Of a DNA stretch of 64,000 bases, positions 36,923 through 49,420 are shown piece by piece. Every line of letters starts with the position of its first letter. Position 1 is the first letter of the stretch. The stretch comes from Paragyromitra xinjiangensis (taxonomy: Eukaryota > Ascomycota > Pezizomycetes > Pezizales > Discinaceae): NCBI GenBank assembly GCA_038503065.1, contig JBCAMK010000006.1, forward strand, positions 2,170,001 through 2,234,000, in the 5' to 3' direction. The position numbers and the translations under genes were made by a program. The notes beneath the pieces were generated by a model that was given only the letters and a program-made list of their open reading frames with translations, made no database searches and was not told the origin of the DNA.

Positions 36923-38855
36923 ATGTTCCCTGAGATCCTGCCTACTCTCGATGCTACTCCTCCAGCCGTGGATCCGGGCATCCCGCCAACCTCTTCCACT
37001 TCCTCGTTTTGGCATTCTCAGCCATCGCCATTCCTTTACAATCACCGTACCACCCCCGACGTTCCCAAAGATGCCGACATTGTCATCATCGGTTCCGGAA
37101 TCTCCGGAGCTATGACCGCTCGCTACCTCTACGAGTCATACCCGTCCCCACCCCCGAGAATAGTCATGTTGGAAGCTCGGCAAGCTTGCTGGGGAGCTAC
37201 GGGTCGTAACGGAGGTCACTGCAAACCGAGCGTCTACGGCTTAGCCAACTTCAACGAGCTCATCTCCTATCTCGGCTTAGAGCAGCTGGAAAAGGCGATG
37301 ACTTTCCAGCAGCTCAACTTGTCCCTGGTTAAGAAGTACGTGGATGTCGAGGGTGTCGACTGTGACTTTCGCATGACTCCCAGCTGTGACGTGTATTTCA
37401 GCGAAGATAGTTTCAAGCTGGCCCGGGCGTCTATCGCCGTTCTCCAGAAACGGTTACCCCAGTTTGCCGCAAAGTTGAAGGTTGTCAGTCGGGATACCCA
37501 CGAAGGGCGACGCATCTTGGCCGAGGAAACGAGGACCCCGACAGCGGTTGGCGCGGTACTGTTCGAGGCGGGCTCTCTGTGGCCCTACAAGCTCGTCGCT
37601 TATATCCTTGAGAAATCCATCGCCGAGCATGGGATGAACCTACAGACCCTGACACCAGCTCTATCGATAGCCAAGAGCATTGCCGGAGGTAGGAGAAGAT
37701 GGACAGTCATTACGGCGCGGGGAAATGTACACACCGATAAAATCATTTTCGCCACCAATGCTCACACAGCGCATTTGCTCCCCACCTTTAAAGGGCACAT
37801 CTACCCTGTACGCGCACAAATGTCAGCTCTTGTGCCACCAAAATCAATCCAGGATCATCCACTGAAACACACCTATGCTCTCATCGGTAAGGAGCACAAA
37901 ATGGATCAATACCTCATTCAGCGACCATTTGGCAAGGACGGTAGTGGTGGAGAACTGATGCTCGGCGGTGGCAGATTCCTCGCAGCTAACTACGGAGAAG
38001 GATGTTTGGACGGTGGTATCGATGAGCCCGTTGCACAGTTCCTGAGGAGTAGTCCTGCAAGGTATTTTGCGGGCGAGACAGGCTTCCCAGGAGATGCCGT
38101 CGTCGGTGGGCTAGAAAAGAGCCTGGTAAACAAGTTCCGGAAATTAACTATCGATGCAGTCATTAGTAACCAGTTGCGCTTCTGGGATGCCGCTGAAGGT
38201 GTTGGGCTCGGCGATGAGGATTCAAACTCAAACTCAGACGAGGATTCAGAGTACGATGATGACAATTCACAGAGTGTGACCCAAAACAGTCACGATGACA
38301 AAGAATGCATCGCGAAATACGAATGGACAGGTGTCATGGGCTTCAGCAGTGATGAAAGACCGTGGGTCGGGAGGGTACCTGCATTGACTGTTGACGAAGC
38401 GAAGCAGAAGGGGTTGGAGGGGAGAGATACGGTGGTGGACACAGATGGGTTATGGATGTTGGCAGGTTTTGAGGGACATGGTTTGATTTTTCTCCTTTCT
38501 TAGATCTGCTGTGTTCGAGGATGTTTGGAAAACGCTACAAGACTCTAGCTAACGATAATCTCTAGGTATGGCGTACTGCACGGGCTCGGCAAAGGCGCTC
38601 GTTGAGATGATGATTTCCTCATCTTCGCAATCACCGACGCACGGGAAACAGCAATCTAGTGTCTACGAGTACTTTCCGGAGTGGTTTGAGGCATCACGGC
38701 AGCGACTGGGATTAGCCCCTTCCGCGCCTGAAGAAGAAATCGACGATGATGTAGATGAGGAAGTAGAGGTTGAAATTGATGTTGTTGAAGAAAAAGGAGA
38801 CGCAAAATGGGAGGAGCTGGAGAAAGACGAAGAAGGTGAGTGGGTAGTTATTTGA
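36923..38855 (+). CDS. FAD-dependent oxidoreductase (DAO family)
   Basis: Two exons, 36923-38480 and 38566-38855, give 615 aa. The intron (85 nt, branch CTAGCTAAC, acceptor CTCTAG) restores the conserved GFEGHG-GMAYCTGSAKALVEMM end of the DAO fold. The Rossmann motif VIIGSGISGAMTARYL (GSGISG at 57-62) is followed by an acidic ribose-binding residue (E84) and the family segment ACWGATGRNGGHCKP. These are features of glycine oxidase / gamma-glutamylputrescine oxidase-like enzymes that oxidise amines or amino acids, releasing imine and H2O2. The substrate cannot be told. Unusual parts are an acidic insert near residue 435 (DEDSNSNSDEDSEYDDD) and a long acidic C-terminal tail. No targeting signal is obvious; cytosolic or peroxisomal. 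Confidence 0.87.
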
Positions 38856-39894
38856 TGGTTAAAGAGACATGATTGGACTGTGAAGTGAAGTGAAGTACGG
38901 AAAGGTAAGACGAGTAAGACGAGGCGAGGAGATAGCAATAGATATACGAGCGAGTTAGATATCTACTATCTAGACTTCACATAGTTATTAGTCTTAAATG
39001 CTCATTTATTTGTGCTCTTCTCCGACTTATTTGTGTTTTTTTGTGGGTTGGTTTGGCGGTCTTGTATCTAGCTAGCGGGTTGCGTAATTTACGACTATAT
39101 AAACAAAGACTGTGCTGAGATGGACTGTGAGTAATGTGACGAGGTTCCGAGAGTGGGATGAGATCAATAACTTTGATAATTGTTTGCTGTGAGTAATCTA
39201 GGTTTATATCTCAACCTATAACAACCCATGGCCAAGCACCCACCCTATCAACCAACCTGATATTGGTTTTCAGCTTCGGATATAGTGAACCGGCAAAGCT
39301 ATCATATTATACCTTCGCTGAATGGAAGGCGAATAAAGTCCCTCGTCAATCATCAACCACTCACCCCGTGACTTGGTAGAGTGAAGCTGATAGCTGCCCG
39401 AGCCAGACTCCAAACGGCCCTCATGAATTCCATGGCGTATGCAGCCGAATACTCAGGAAACTTATAGAGGTCTATTTGACCAATCTTTGTTACCAATCCA
39501 GTCCTCTATTGTTGGTCACGTAAATCTTCAGCGAGAGGGGAATGGAGAAATCAAATGGGATTCCATGTCTTCCGATTGCAGACTAGCGTGGCAAAGCTTA
39601 TTTCAGCCGCATCGCAGTTCAACTCCACTCAACCTCAACGAGACAGCCCCCACTCATACTTCAATCGCAGAAATCTGTTTGCCAGAAGCTGCTGGCTAAC
39701 CATATCTATACATGACGATTTCTATCTCCTAGGTATCCCAGTTGTAATATCCCATGCTGGGTAACACGCGCAAACCTAACCCTGAGGGCACCCCCCAACA
39801 GGCTATATGAAGACGAGGTTGCAAGAAGGTGAGAGCTCAAGACCCCACAATAACGCGTGCCTATATCCATTCTAAATCCAGAAAATCTATAGCT
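38856..39894. other. Intergenic stretch
   Basis: No supported gene. The plus frame 39439-39699 has no domain. It is bounded by the FAD oxidoreductase and the NLR-like pseudogene. Confidence 0.5.
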
Positions 39895-41420
39895 ATAGCA
39901 GAGGTTCTAGAGGTTGGTGGCGGCATCATTGGTATCATCCAACTCGCTGGAAAGATTGATTATCTAGGTTATGGGTACATTGGTGGGATCCCTCGTGCGC
40001 CGAAAGATATCCGAGACTTTGTGGATGAACTCGCTCTCTCGATAAAGTACTCGTTTTTCTACAAGACTACGTGGATTCGAATCCCCGGAGAAGGTATTGA
40101 AGGAGCTAGTTGGATCACTTCGAAAATACTATGTAGAATTTAACCAGCTTCAGTTAGTATTGGTACCGAGCCAGGGACTGAAAGGTATTATGAAAGCACC
40201 GAAGGGACCTCTCAGAGAAGGCGATACTCACCAATATATCTCGCGGATTGAGAGATACGAAAGCTTCTCTAACTCTCCCACGACGGTGAGCCGTGTGTAA
40301 GTCAAGTTAAATCCTTCACACAACTGCGCTAACTTTCAAACAGGATCTATTTCGCGGGAGATCAAGGACATTTCCCAAAGCACAGAAAGCAACACCCAAG
40401 ACCCCCAAACCGATCCAACACCGTACCCGGAAACATTGAGATCTTAGCTTCGGATACGAACCAAGTATTCCACGATCTTCAGACGGTATCCTCAGCTATT
40501 TCGAGTGCTTGCGAAGCGGAATTTCGGGGCGCGCCTCTTCCCGTTGAAGACTTGCGAGCTGAGGCAGTAGCGCAAACGGGTGGAGAAAACATGAAGACTT
40601 TGCCCACGTCAGTGAGCACACTTGGCTCCAAGTACTCGATAAACTCAAAAAATCATCCACCGAAAACGGCCTTTGGACCTCACTTACAACTGGGTCACGG
40701 AGAGTTTCCACAGATAATCTAAGAACTGCGTCGGTCTTGCTCTGTCTATCCTGTCACGGCTGGTGACGGCTTATCGGACACTTGCGGCAGGGAAGATCCA
40801 GATAGCTTCATCCATCAAACCAAGAACATATCCTACCGATGAGCTGGATCCCCCTGACAAGAATACCATGTTTGATGTTTGCGCCAGCTTGCTAGTGATT
40901 GACGAAGGTACAAATTCGGTTCGACTTGCGCATCATACAGCCCGAGAGTATCTTCTAGAAAATCCGATCATCCCAAAAGACGCCGACCTGAAAATCGCAA
41001 TAGCTTGTAGAGCTATCTTTCATTCGACATGGCCCCTTGGTACTCCTTGAATCTAGTTGACTGGGAAGAGAAAGCTTCCTTTTACTGTGCCGCCAGAAGC
41101 TTGTCTTTACATCTTAACGCTTGCGACCCTGGATTATCCCTAGAACCCCTTCTGGTGTTCCTGCGGAAAGATAGAAACCGCATGCTGTACTTCCAAGCCC
41201 TGGCCAGCCTCACTCTCGGTACTAACCAGCCCGTGCCCAACCAGAGCCCAGCACATGTAGCTTCGGATCTTGGATTCTACCCCGCAGTTCAAACGCTGCT
41301 AAACTCTAGTGCCAATGTATCAATTTAGGACTAGGACGGGGGTACCGCGTTGCACAGGGCTGTGTTGAGAAGTGATGAAAACATTGCACGACTGCTACTT
41401 GAGGCGGGCGTTTCCTGTTT
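39895..41420 (+). pseudogene. NACHT-ankyrin (NLR-like) protein pseudogene
   Basis: The sequence follows fungal NACHT-ankyrin proteins in order. The N-terminal domain (39895 on) reads AEVLEVGGGIIGIIQLAGKI, then GYGYIGG and APKDIRDFVDEL. KGIMKAPKGPLREGDTHQYI and SRIERYES follow in another frame. Then comes a winged-helix/post-NACHT part (FDVCASLLVIDEGTNSVRLA, HHTAREYLL; 40760-41050) and ankyrin repeats (SPAHVASDLGFYPAVQTLL; DGGTALHRAVLRSDENIARL). The NACHT P-loop domain is missing: only about 0.5 kb of broken sequence separates the halves. The expected start is ATA (39895-39897) in place of ATG, and two TAG stops (41326, 41332) sit just before an ankyrin repeat. Intact relatives are fungal NLRs used in self/non-self recognition. 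It is dead by several lesions. Confidence 0.75.
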
Positions 41421-43193
41421 TCAGGGTTTCATAATCGGTCCAATTGTACGTGTGGTGCTTTTCATCCACTTCCGTGATATTTGTATATCAAAGTGGAGAC
41501 TTTACACTTGGCCCTTGATTAATGGACTGTTCGTTCTTCATTTCCTTAGTGAATTCTAGTAGCACGGTAACCCGCCCCTCCCTAAAAAAAAATGCAGAAC
41601 CAAGATCACCCACGCGAGTTCTAGTTCGCAGAGCCTCACAGCTAGTAATAGGAATGATAAATCGTTAGAACCAGAGATATCTAGAAATAGACATGTACAA
41701 GGTTGATTGTCCCCAGGATAGCCACATGCATATCGCCAGTACGACAACGAAATAACCGTGTAACAGTATGTCAAGAGCAGATTCGCAAACGATTGGCGTT
41801 GTGCACTCCGTGTGCTACACAAACTTCAGCCTATTGACTGCCACGTGCATGCTAGCTTTTTGCTCCGCTGGCTCGAGAGTTTTACACCTTTAAACCGAAA
41901 ATCACCTCAGCTCCAAGGGAAATGGTCATGTCTGTGCGGTGGGAATTGGGGACGAGTATCTTGTTTCAAACTCTATCTTGACCTCTCAGCGTTGTTTATA
42001 TATTTGTACCCCGTATACAAATGTGGTTGTGGAACGGAGCACAACACACGTAATAACGGTATATCTAAAGTTAAAGAATGGAATGCCTAGTTCCGCAAAC
42101 CTCCGGCTGAGAATGACAAGTAATATCCCGAAACTTGTATGCTTCCTCATAATGTGATTCGTGATGTATGCGACCACATTTAGTGTGCCGTCTTTATGTC
42201 TCTTGACGGATCGTGATACCTAGACCAGGTGGTGGTGATACAATATAAATAGGTCCCTTGGATTATGGCTCGTGCAGGAATGAAGGCTGGTGGGCTGAGC
42301 TGGCAAAGGAAAACTCCGTATCATTACATGTATATACGATGAAATTTCTGGCGATTGGAGCGAGGGATACAATGTTAACGATGGTGTATGATATGATGTC
42401 TGGAGAAAACTGATTCAAAAATTACCTCAGTTATTTGTCTCGTAGTACAAGCTGGTGATGATGGCAGTCTATTGGCTATCTTTTTCTCAGTTAGCGAAAT
42501 CTGCACCACAAAGCTTAGCCTCAATCTCGATTACCGAATCTTATCAGACCTGCTGTGAAGTCACGAGCGTCGCACAAACTTTCTGTGCTTTCAGCCTCAC
42601 CATCAACCGCAGAGGAAACGGCAGGAAGAGAATAGGAAGATTGGCTAGAGAGTCTGTTGGTATTCCGATGTATGAAGGTCAATTGAACTCATGAGGTATG
42701 AAAATGCCAAGATTCCAAGAAGCCCCTTTTTGGCCCATGACTTGATAGAATCCCAACAGAGAAGGAGAACAATTCCATGCACATATCCGCCGTGGCGCAG
42801 GCAAGAGCCATCGTGAAACACGAGAAAAGCTTCGCCAACAAAGCAAGCTCAGTCCCCTAATTTACGGAAATAGCTCAGGGGATGTTGGTGGAAGGCACAG
42901 CCCATGATGGGTAGGGTAGGTTGTACAACTGTAGGACAAGAGTTTAGAGTGGGTATTCTGCCCCACATCCAAGGACTTGGCCAATTCTCGTGAGTCATGG
43001 CCCAAGACTACCTGAAATTGGAGTAAGGTTAAACTATCGTGCCACGGAATGGTCGTCTGATGCGCTAAGATTGAGGCGGCTGATTGTAACGAAAATGTAC
43101 TTAAACTGAAGATATCCCCTGAGATTCACACTCACTCCCCCACCACCCCTTGACTCCTCTCATTTCAGCGACTACAGCATCTCCATCACAATC
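41421..43193. other. Gene-free stretch
   Basis: Nothing supportable in 1.8 kb apart from TACATGTA at 42325. The last 60 bp before 43194 is CT-rich and probably belongs to the promoter and leader of the first eight-Cys secreted protein gene. Confidence 0.5.
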
Positions 43194-43648
43194 ATGAAGG
43201 CCTCGCTGACTCTTCTCATTGCAATCCTCTCCTTCGCTGCTTTTGTCGCTGCTCAAAGTTCAAGTGATCCTCTATGCTTGACTACCTGCACTCCCCTGTC
43301 AAAGGTCACCACCGACTGCAATTACGACCTTACTAACGACGTTCAGCCGACGAGTCAGCAAGTGACTTGCATGTGCAAGAAAAAGGGTTTTGCGTCTGAC
43401 TATTCATCGTAAGAACCACGCGTTACATCTCTTCGCTCTTGCTAACTTTATACAGCTGCTACGGATGCTTGGAAGCAGCAGGCCTGGTATCATCTTCGGA
43501 ATCCCAAAACAGCCAGTACATTCAGAGTGCTTGCAACACCATAACAGGTACGACAGGAGGAGCCAGAGCGCTCACCCCCGGAAGTGCTGGCGTTTTGGGC
43601 GCTTTGTTCGTTACCGTTGGGCTGGGCTTTTGCGGGATCACAATCTGA
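43194..43648 (+). CDS. Eight-cysteine secreted protein, GPI-like (paralogue 1)
   Basis: Exons 43194-43408 and 43456-43648 give 135 aa; the 47-nt intron has GTAAGA, branch TGCTAACT and acceptor TACAG. A signal peptide (1-20, ends FVAA|Q) is followed by eight Cys at 28, 32, 42, 59, 61, 73, 76 and 98 (C-x3-C-x9-C-x16-C-x-C-x11-C-x2-C-x21-C). A hydrophobic C-terminus (AGVLGALFVTVGLGFCGITI) after a small-residue stretch (TGGARALTPGS) fits a GPI-anchor signal. It is probably a cell-wall or plasma-membrane-outer-face protein, or effector-like. The pattern is not the CFEM pattern. A paralogue lies 2.4 kb downstream with the same intron position. Function unknown. Confidence 0.8.
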
Positions 43649-45782
43649 TGGGATGACGATGATTCACTTGGGAATAATAAGGGTCGGGTTGGTGGAAATT
43701 ACTCTGTAATATAATAATTCGCGAAGGGTTCCATCATAACATGAAAATAATTCATTTGTTCTGTCACTGATATGGTACAAACGTAAAGGAAGAGTCTGAA
43801 TTTCCTTCCCAGAGATACTAGTGACACCGGTAACCTGGAGCCGAGTGATATGGTGTGAGTCTATTGATATTATGAAGGCAGATGCTATAGCAAACCACAG
43901 CGAGAGACCCACTCTGACGACCCACTCTGACTCTGACCCTGCTGTCTCGCGTCTGCTTAGCCACATATGAGTATATTATGTGTTGGTATAGTTCACGTGA
44001 TGATTGGGACAGCAGTTGAGAGACAACTTGGCTGATTTTTATGATTAATCAACCAAAACAGACTGAGACCAAAATATCTATACTGAGCTCGATATTGTTA
44101 TAGTGAGTTGATTACTCCTCTCAAGTTTCGGTGATATCGACATTACTTATTAGAGCGACCACTTCCATGGTGCCAGGCTTTTCACGAGACCTCTCTTTTA
44201 AGAAAACCTGTTAATAAGCTTTAGGGGATTTCCAATCTTCGTGCAACTGTCTCAGGCTTTCGAATCACACGAAATCCTTCTCTGCAAGTCATACCCCCCC
44301 GCAGTCCGTCTATATCTGAGACAATACCTTCAACGGGCCGACAATTCCAATGCTCATGGAGAAGCTTCAAAGTTGCTTTTTCCTTAGCGTAAACCAGCTC
44401 ATGCACGATATAAGATGTTGGATACTCAAGCGCTGCCGATGGTGGGTTCGGCACCTTGTCTAGAACCCATGGGCCTGGGCCTGGACGGTCTAGAAGCTCT
44501 AGAAGCTCTAGAAGCTCTACCGGTTCAATCTCGAAAGACATTCACACGTGGGCGATATGTGGTCTTGAAGTGAATGCTTGTTTGGACCTCATTGAGGGCC
44601 CGTGTGGAAGGTTTGTCCGTATTCCTTTTAATATCATTATGGTTTTAAGGTCTCAGTCCAAACATCTAAACTGCAAACGAGTTTCTTGGTCACGTGATTA
44701 TATGGATGAACAAGGTGTGCTAATGTTCTGCAAAATTAGACAACGAACAAAACCTTCACGAGAACTACAAGTTACATAGAAGAGATATGTTCTTAGAGTT
44801 CGTATAGATTAAGTGGTTGACAACACTCCTTCACCGAGTGCTGGACATAGCTACGGATGATCCTTAAGACGACATAATTCGCTTTTCCTCGTTCTCGGAA
44901 TTGTGCCTAGTCTCCCGGTAATTCAAGGTTCATCAAAATAGTACAGCACAGAAGTGAAGGAGTCGTCTTTGTGCGACATGCTGCTTCGGATACCAACCGA
45001 GGGAGGATTCTGAGGTTCGATTAGGCAGGTAACGGTGCATATCTGTGCCTGCATGGTTAGAGAATTAACCGACAGCCAAGAATTCTTAAGGGGATCTACA
45101 GTCATATGGGATTGGTGGGGGGTGCCTCTTTATCATCTGTCTGTGGAGCAGGCAGCTCGTTGTTTTCATCAGGTTTATGCCTGTGAATAAAAATAGGATC
45201 TTGCCGTGAAATCCACGGATTAGTCGTATACATATGCTAATAACATTCGATCTCTATAACCTTAATGATCCCACCAACCTGATAGAATAGCCAGGCCAAG
45301 CAAGGGATTCTCGTGGCTGTGATTCAGACGTTCTCGGGTTGGAACGGCAGGTTCCCCCACCCCCTTTTCTGTGCGGCGAAAACTAGCAAAATGGGCTGCA
45401 TTTATTTTCGAATTTTCAATTCTGCATATATTTACAGGGGCCGGGCATATTATTATTCCCGGCCGATTTCTAATTTTCTATTTGGTGTTTTTATTTTGTT
45501 TTGTGGACAGGGGTAACCGGGTATCGAAACCGTTGTAGCCGAGACGTGGAACTCCCACAACAAACCCCCCAAAGTGCCACATCACGTCCTAACAATTCAT
45601 CACAGAGATCATCTTCCACCGCTTCATCACGGTAAACAACTCATGATTCTCAATTCTCTGCTCGTCACGCTGTGAAATCTTCAGTGCCGTAATAAAGAAT
45701 GTAGTACTTACTTATCCTTCTCTTGGTTGCCATTTCCAACAGCGTCCATGTCTGCTCACCGCCATCCAAACGCCAACCCAAA
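43649..45782. other. Intergenic between the two paralogues
   Basis: A minus-strand frame at 44221-44541 (106 aa, MSFEIEPVELLELLELL...) has an ATG but no known domain, and its Leu-Glu repeat comes from a DNA tandem repeat. Other frames are short. No remnant of a third eight-Cys gene is seen. Confidence 0.4.
44489..44519 (+). repeat. 9-bp tandem repeat TCTAGAAGC, about 3.4 copies
   Basis: Perfect 9-mer units. On the minus strand they encode Leu-Leu-Glu repeats in the 44221-44541 frame. Confidence 0.85.
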
Positions 45783-46239
45783 ATGAAGATCGCAATCGCG
45801 TTTATCCTCGTCTCCCTTTTTGGTCTTCTCGTAGGCGCTCAAACTACAAGCGATTGCGCGGTCAACGATTGTACACCGTTTCTCAATCTCGTCCAAAATT
45901 GTGGGGTAGATCTATCCGCTGCCTCTACCACTAAATCCTTGACAGCCGCGCAGGATCGTTGTATTTGCCATTCGAGTAACTCTAGAAGTCTTATTTCGAC
46001 GTAGGTGATCCTTTCTTCAATGTCTGAGTACCGTACGGTTTGCTGATGGCCATGATCCAAATAGATGCCTGACCTGTCTTAACAAATCGGGTACTTTGGG
46101 CACCAGCGACGACACCTTCTCCGAATTATGCCCCGCCGCCACTGGAAGTGGCCCGAGGTTATGCAGTGCATTCGGAGGCGCACCTTATGTTGTTAGTGGT
46201 CTGATGGCAGGACTAGGGATTTTCGGGTTGGCAGCTTAG
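45783..46239 (+). CDS. Eight-cysteine secreted protein, GPI-like (paralogue 2)
   Basis: Exons 45783-46000 and 46065-46239 give 130 aa; the intron (64 nt) has GTAGGT, branch TGCTGAT and AATAG. A signal peptide (1-19, LLVGA|Q) precedes Cys at 25, 30, 40, 60, 62, 74, 77 and 95, spaced almost as in the neighbour (C-x4-C-x9-C-x19-C-x-C-x11-C-x2-C-x17-C), plus a ninth at 106. The intron splits the codon just before the CxxC pair in phase 2, exactly as in the gene at 43194. The C-terminus (VVSGLMAGLGIFGLAA) is hydrophobic, as expected of a GPI signal. Tandem duplication followed by divergence is the simplest origin. The in-frame upstream TTG extension is not used because the ATG starts the signal peptide. 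Confidence 0.8.
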
Positions 46240-48610
46240 GTCCTATAAACATGGGTATTTTCGACAAACGTGGTATCTGGGAACTGTTCGTGGGGTGAGA
46301 GTCACGATATCTTGAAGTCCTTCGACGTTTCATTTGTTATCAGTCTGATGTATCTATATTTCGTTCTACTAATAGATTGATTGATCTCCATCATTATGCT
46401 AAGTTCTATGCCTAGTTGAACGACAAACAAGCAACTACCAGGCCTCAAAAATCATTTTGTGACATTTGAGCAGTGGCACCAGATTTGTGACGTGGAAGGC
46501 AATAAATTAAAACATGGGCAGTGAACCACCGATTCCAACCCAGAACTCGGGGTGATGGCCTAAAGGCGCATGCACTGCTGCCACCCATGGAGGAGTATTT
46601 ACAACTTCACGGGAGATCCAATCCAGCCCCAGTATTTCCCGGGAAATATCTGCAGATTAGGCTGAAAAATACCATGTCAAACAGCGAATCTGTGCATCGT
46701 ATAGAGTACTGAAACTGGCAGATCATCGGAAGAAATCCATCCCTGGCATGGGTATAGCTATGACTCCCGTCTCCAGGATTCCAAAGAGGATGAATTAAAT
46801 TGCGGTCAATCTTTAACCGCTCTCAAGCAAACAAGCGAAGACTCAATTTTTCAATAATAGCTAAAGCAGGAAGCTGTCAGTCCCACGGCAAGTACGTGTT
46901 TACCGATAACTCGCAAGAACCAATTGCTCCCTTTTGTACAGTAAACAGCATAGAGAACGTCTCCCGGCATGACGCTGTGAAAGAGATCGGAATGGAAGCG
47001 GGTGATGGCCTGTGGCCCTGTAACTGCACTGTACCCCGCAGCTGGCGATGATGCACCTTTAATTACTGATACTCGTAGATGCTGTCTCTCGGTACTTGGT
47101 TTGACGAACTTTTTAATTCCGGCAGCCCTGTTGACCGATTGATCGTGACGAAGATCTTGTAGACTTGCGCTTATCTTCTGCATAGTGGATCTGCAAAATT
47201 AAGTCCACACCTGGGCATCATATATCCTGCATGGTTCTGGGAATGTTTATTATCTGTGTTTAGTTATCGTTCATGCTGCTTTATTGAGTCACAGTAGAAC
47301 TGCCCTTTATTACATGCCTCACTGGTACCCATATATATCCAATCGGTGAGAGATAGATTGCACGATCACAACTCACATCTAGTAATGTACATACAGTAAA
47401 ACTGCCTCTCCAGGGATTTTCTATGGCAATGTAACGGTATGACCTACGTCTTTCTTTGCAGATACCCTCCAGTCCGTTCAACAGTCCCAAGGTTTTGGGA
47501 AGGTAGAATTGTGGTGGGTTTTACTATAGCTGTTCGTAGGACCTCGATTTTTAGGCAATAACGGACTCACCCTCAATCTCGCAGGTTTCATTCTCTTGAA
47601 GGAAGAGCCGAAGCCAGGGTCAACGAGAGGTTGGCAGGAGTTATTGACCCCTAAACAGGCTTTATGACCTGCAGCTCCACCTCGCTATGAAGCAACCAAG
47701 AATTTCGAGGATTGATTTCTGTGGAAGAGGAGTCAGTAATCTTGAAGGTTGATATAACGTCTATAGATAATTTAAGCCGATTCCCTTAGATATTTCGATC
47801 CAGGTCCTCCCCTTTTCTTTGATTTCCCCTGTTTTTTGTTCGCGCGGCTAGGAGCTCGTGCTTCTATTAATTCTTTGGTTAGTGAACGATTTGCGTGGTG
47901 ATTAAGAATTAGCATTATTATTCAGGGTATTTAGAATATCGGCGTAATTTCGTATTGTAATCTGCCGTTCATATTATCCTTTCGTTAGTTGGAGCTTTCT
48001 GATCGATCATCATGTATCATTCGGTATCGAATTCTCGCCATTCCACGACTTTTTGGCCGAGTATTTTGTGTATGGCAGTGACTATGATGGCTTAGTAGTA
48101 ATTCATTTACGTATCCAACGACTACGATGGCTTATTTGGGTGAAACGAACTTGAAAGCAACTTGGCGGCAGTCCTTTTCCTCAAATCCAAAATACCGTGC
48201 GAGACGAACTTTATTCGTTAGTTTATCGTATTCGCTATGTATTGTTCTAACAATGGTTATATGTCGGGACTCTCCACTAGGTGGTGTCCTTTTCATGGTT
48301 TTTTGCTTGGGTATAGTAATTTCCTTTCCCTTTGCCCGGGGAACCCCAGCCTTCCGCTGGTCTAGCCCTGATCACAGCTATTTGAGGGTATATCAATGCC
48401 TAGGAGAAATAGACTCCATTGCCAGGTAAGGCCTAGCTCCAGGCACGTAAACCTGGAGGACTGGCATGGGAGATGAGTCAAGTCGTATTCAGGGTTGAGG
48501 TTGTAGATTTCTCCAACTTTAGTCTGGAGCTCAAGAATGCTAATAAAGGTCAATAGCTGGGGTTCGTAGGGAGATATTTTTACGACTAAATCTCAAATGA
48601 ACTACCAGTC
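46240..48610. other. Gene-free stretch
   Basis: No gene is supported. Frames at 46800-47183 on both strands overlap each other. The 22-nt sequence at 48093-48114 is shared with the flank of the TAG microsatellite at 32948. A plus-strand frame 48127-48429 is hydrophobic in part but is unrecognised. Confidence 0.45.
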
Positions 48611-49420
48611 TTAATAATCCTCCAGATCGATATTGATGAACCGGCGCCGGGTTGTGAACTTGATTTTGTGGATCTGCTGGTTCAGAGTCAAGCCGTTTAT
48701 TTCCTGAAACCTTTCTAAAAGGTCGTTAAGGTAGAGAGTATTTGTTCCGAGGATAATTTTGGTATCATTTGATTCGGCGTGACTTGTCTCAAGAATGAAT
48801 TCTTTAATTCGAAGGTTCCGAGCGGGTCTTGTTAGTAGCAGTAGATCTATCTCCAGAGCTAGTATCGATACTGGGCAGCTTACTCAAAGCTGCAAATCCC
48901 TCCAAGACCTTTTAAAGCCCATGGTTTGGCATACTTCTACTGTAGCCCATGCCTTCGCTAGTGTTCTTAACTTTTATTTTTTTCCTTATACATCTCCTGC
49001 TCGATGTATATCCCAGGATAATGAACAGGCTCTACTAAGAAGCCTTTCTTTCTGAAAGTCTTCGAATTAACGGACCTAACAAGTAGAACCCAAACTTTAG
49101 GGAGTGGAAAAGTTCTCTCTCTATTTGAAATTTCCATTTTCTTGCGTTTCCTAGACCCATAAATGGGCTGTGATACCACCTTCAACTCAAAAATTGAGCC
49201 ATGCTTTGCGTTCTTCATCGATTTCCTGGAGGGCTCCTACCATATTGAAAGTTCAAGCCTTGCACTGGCCTTTGGGTCTTTCGTGTCGCGCTTGGTTGAC
49301 TGACAATTCGTTAAGCACATCCAACCACCTGCGTTATGGTGCTACCGTCGCACTTCATGGTGTTTCTAAAAGTGCAAACTCGGTTTCCGAAAAGCTGCCA
49401 TTCAGGTGAAGCATTCCCCA
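48611..49420 (-). pseudogene. Decayed unknown gene
   Basis: On the minus strand a protein-like frame ends at TAA 48611-48613 (LLERFQEINGLTLNQQIHKI, KFTTRRRFINIDLEDY). It runs upstream through a single TGA to AKAWATVEVCQTMGFKRSW. Further upstream, shifted frames read GSFSETEFALLET, NQARHERPKGQCKA and GALQEIDEERKAWLNF, interrupted by stops. The pattern of coherent pieces with scattered stops suggests a relic of one gene. The family is not recognised. Confidence 0.3.
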
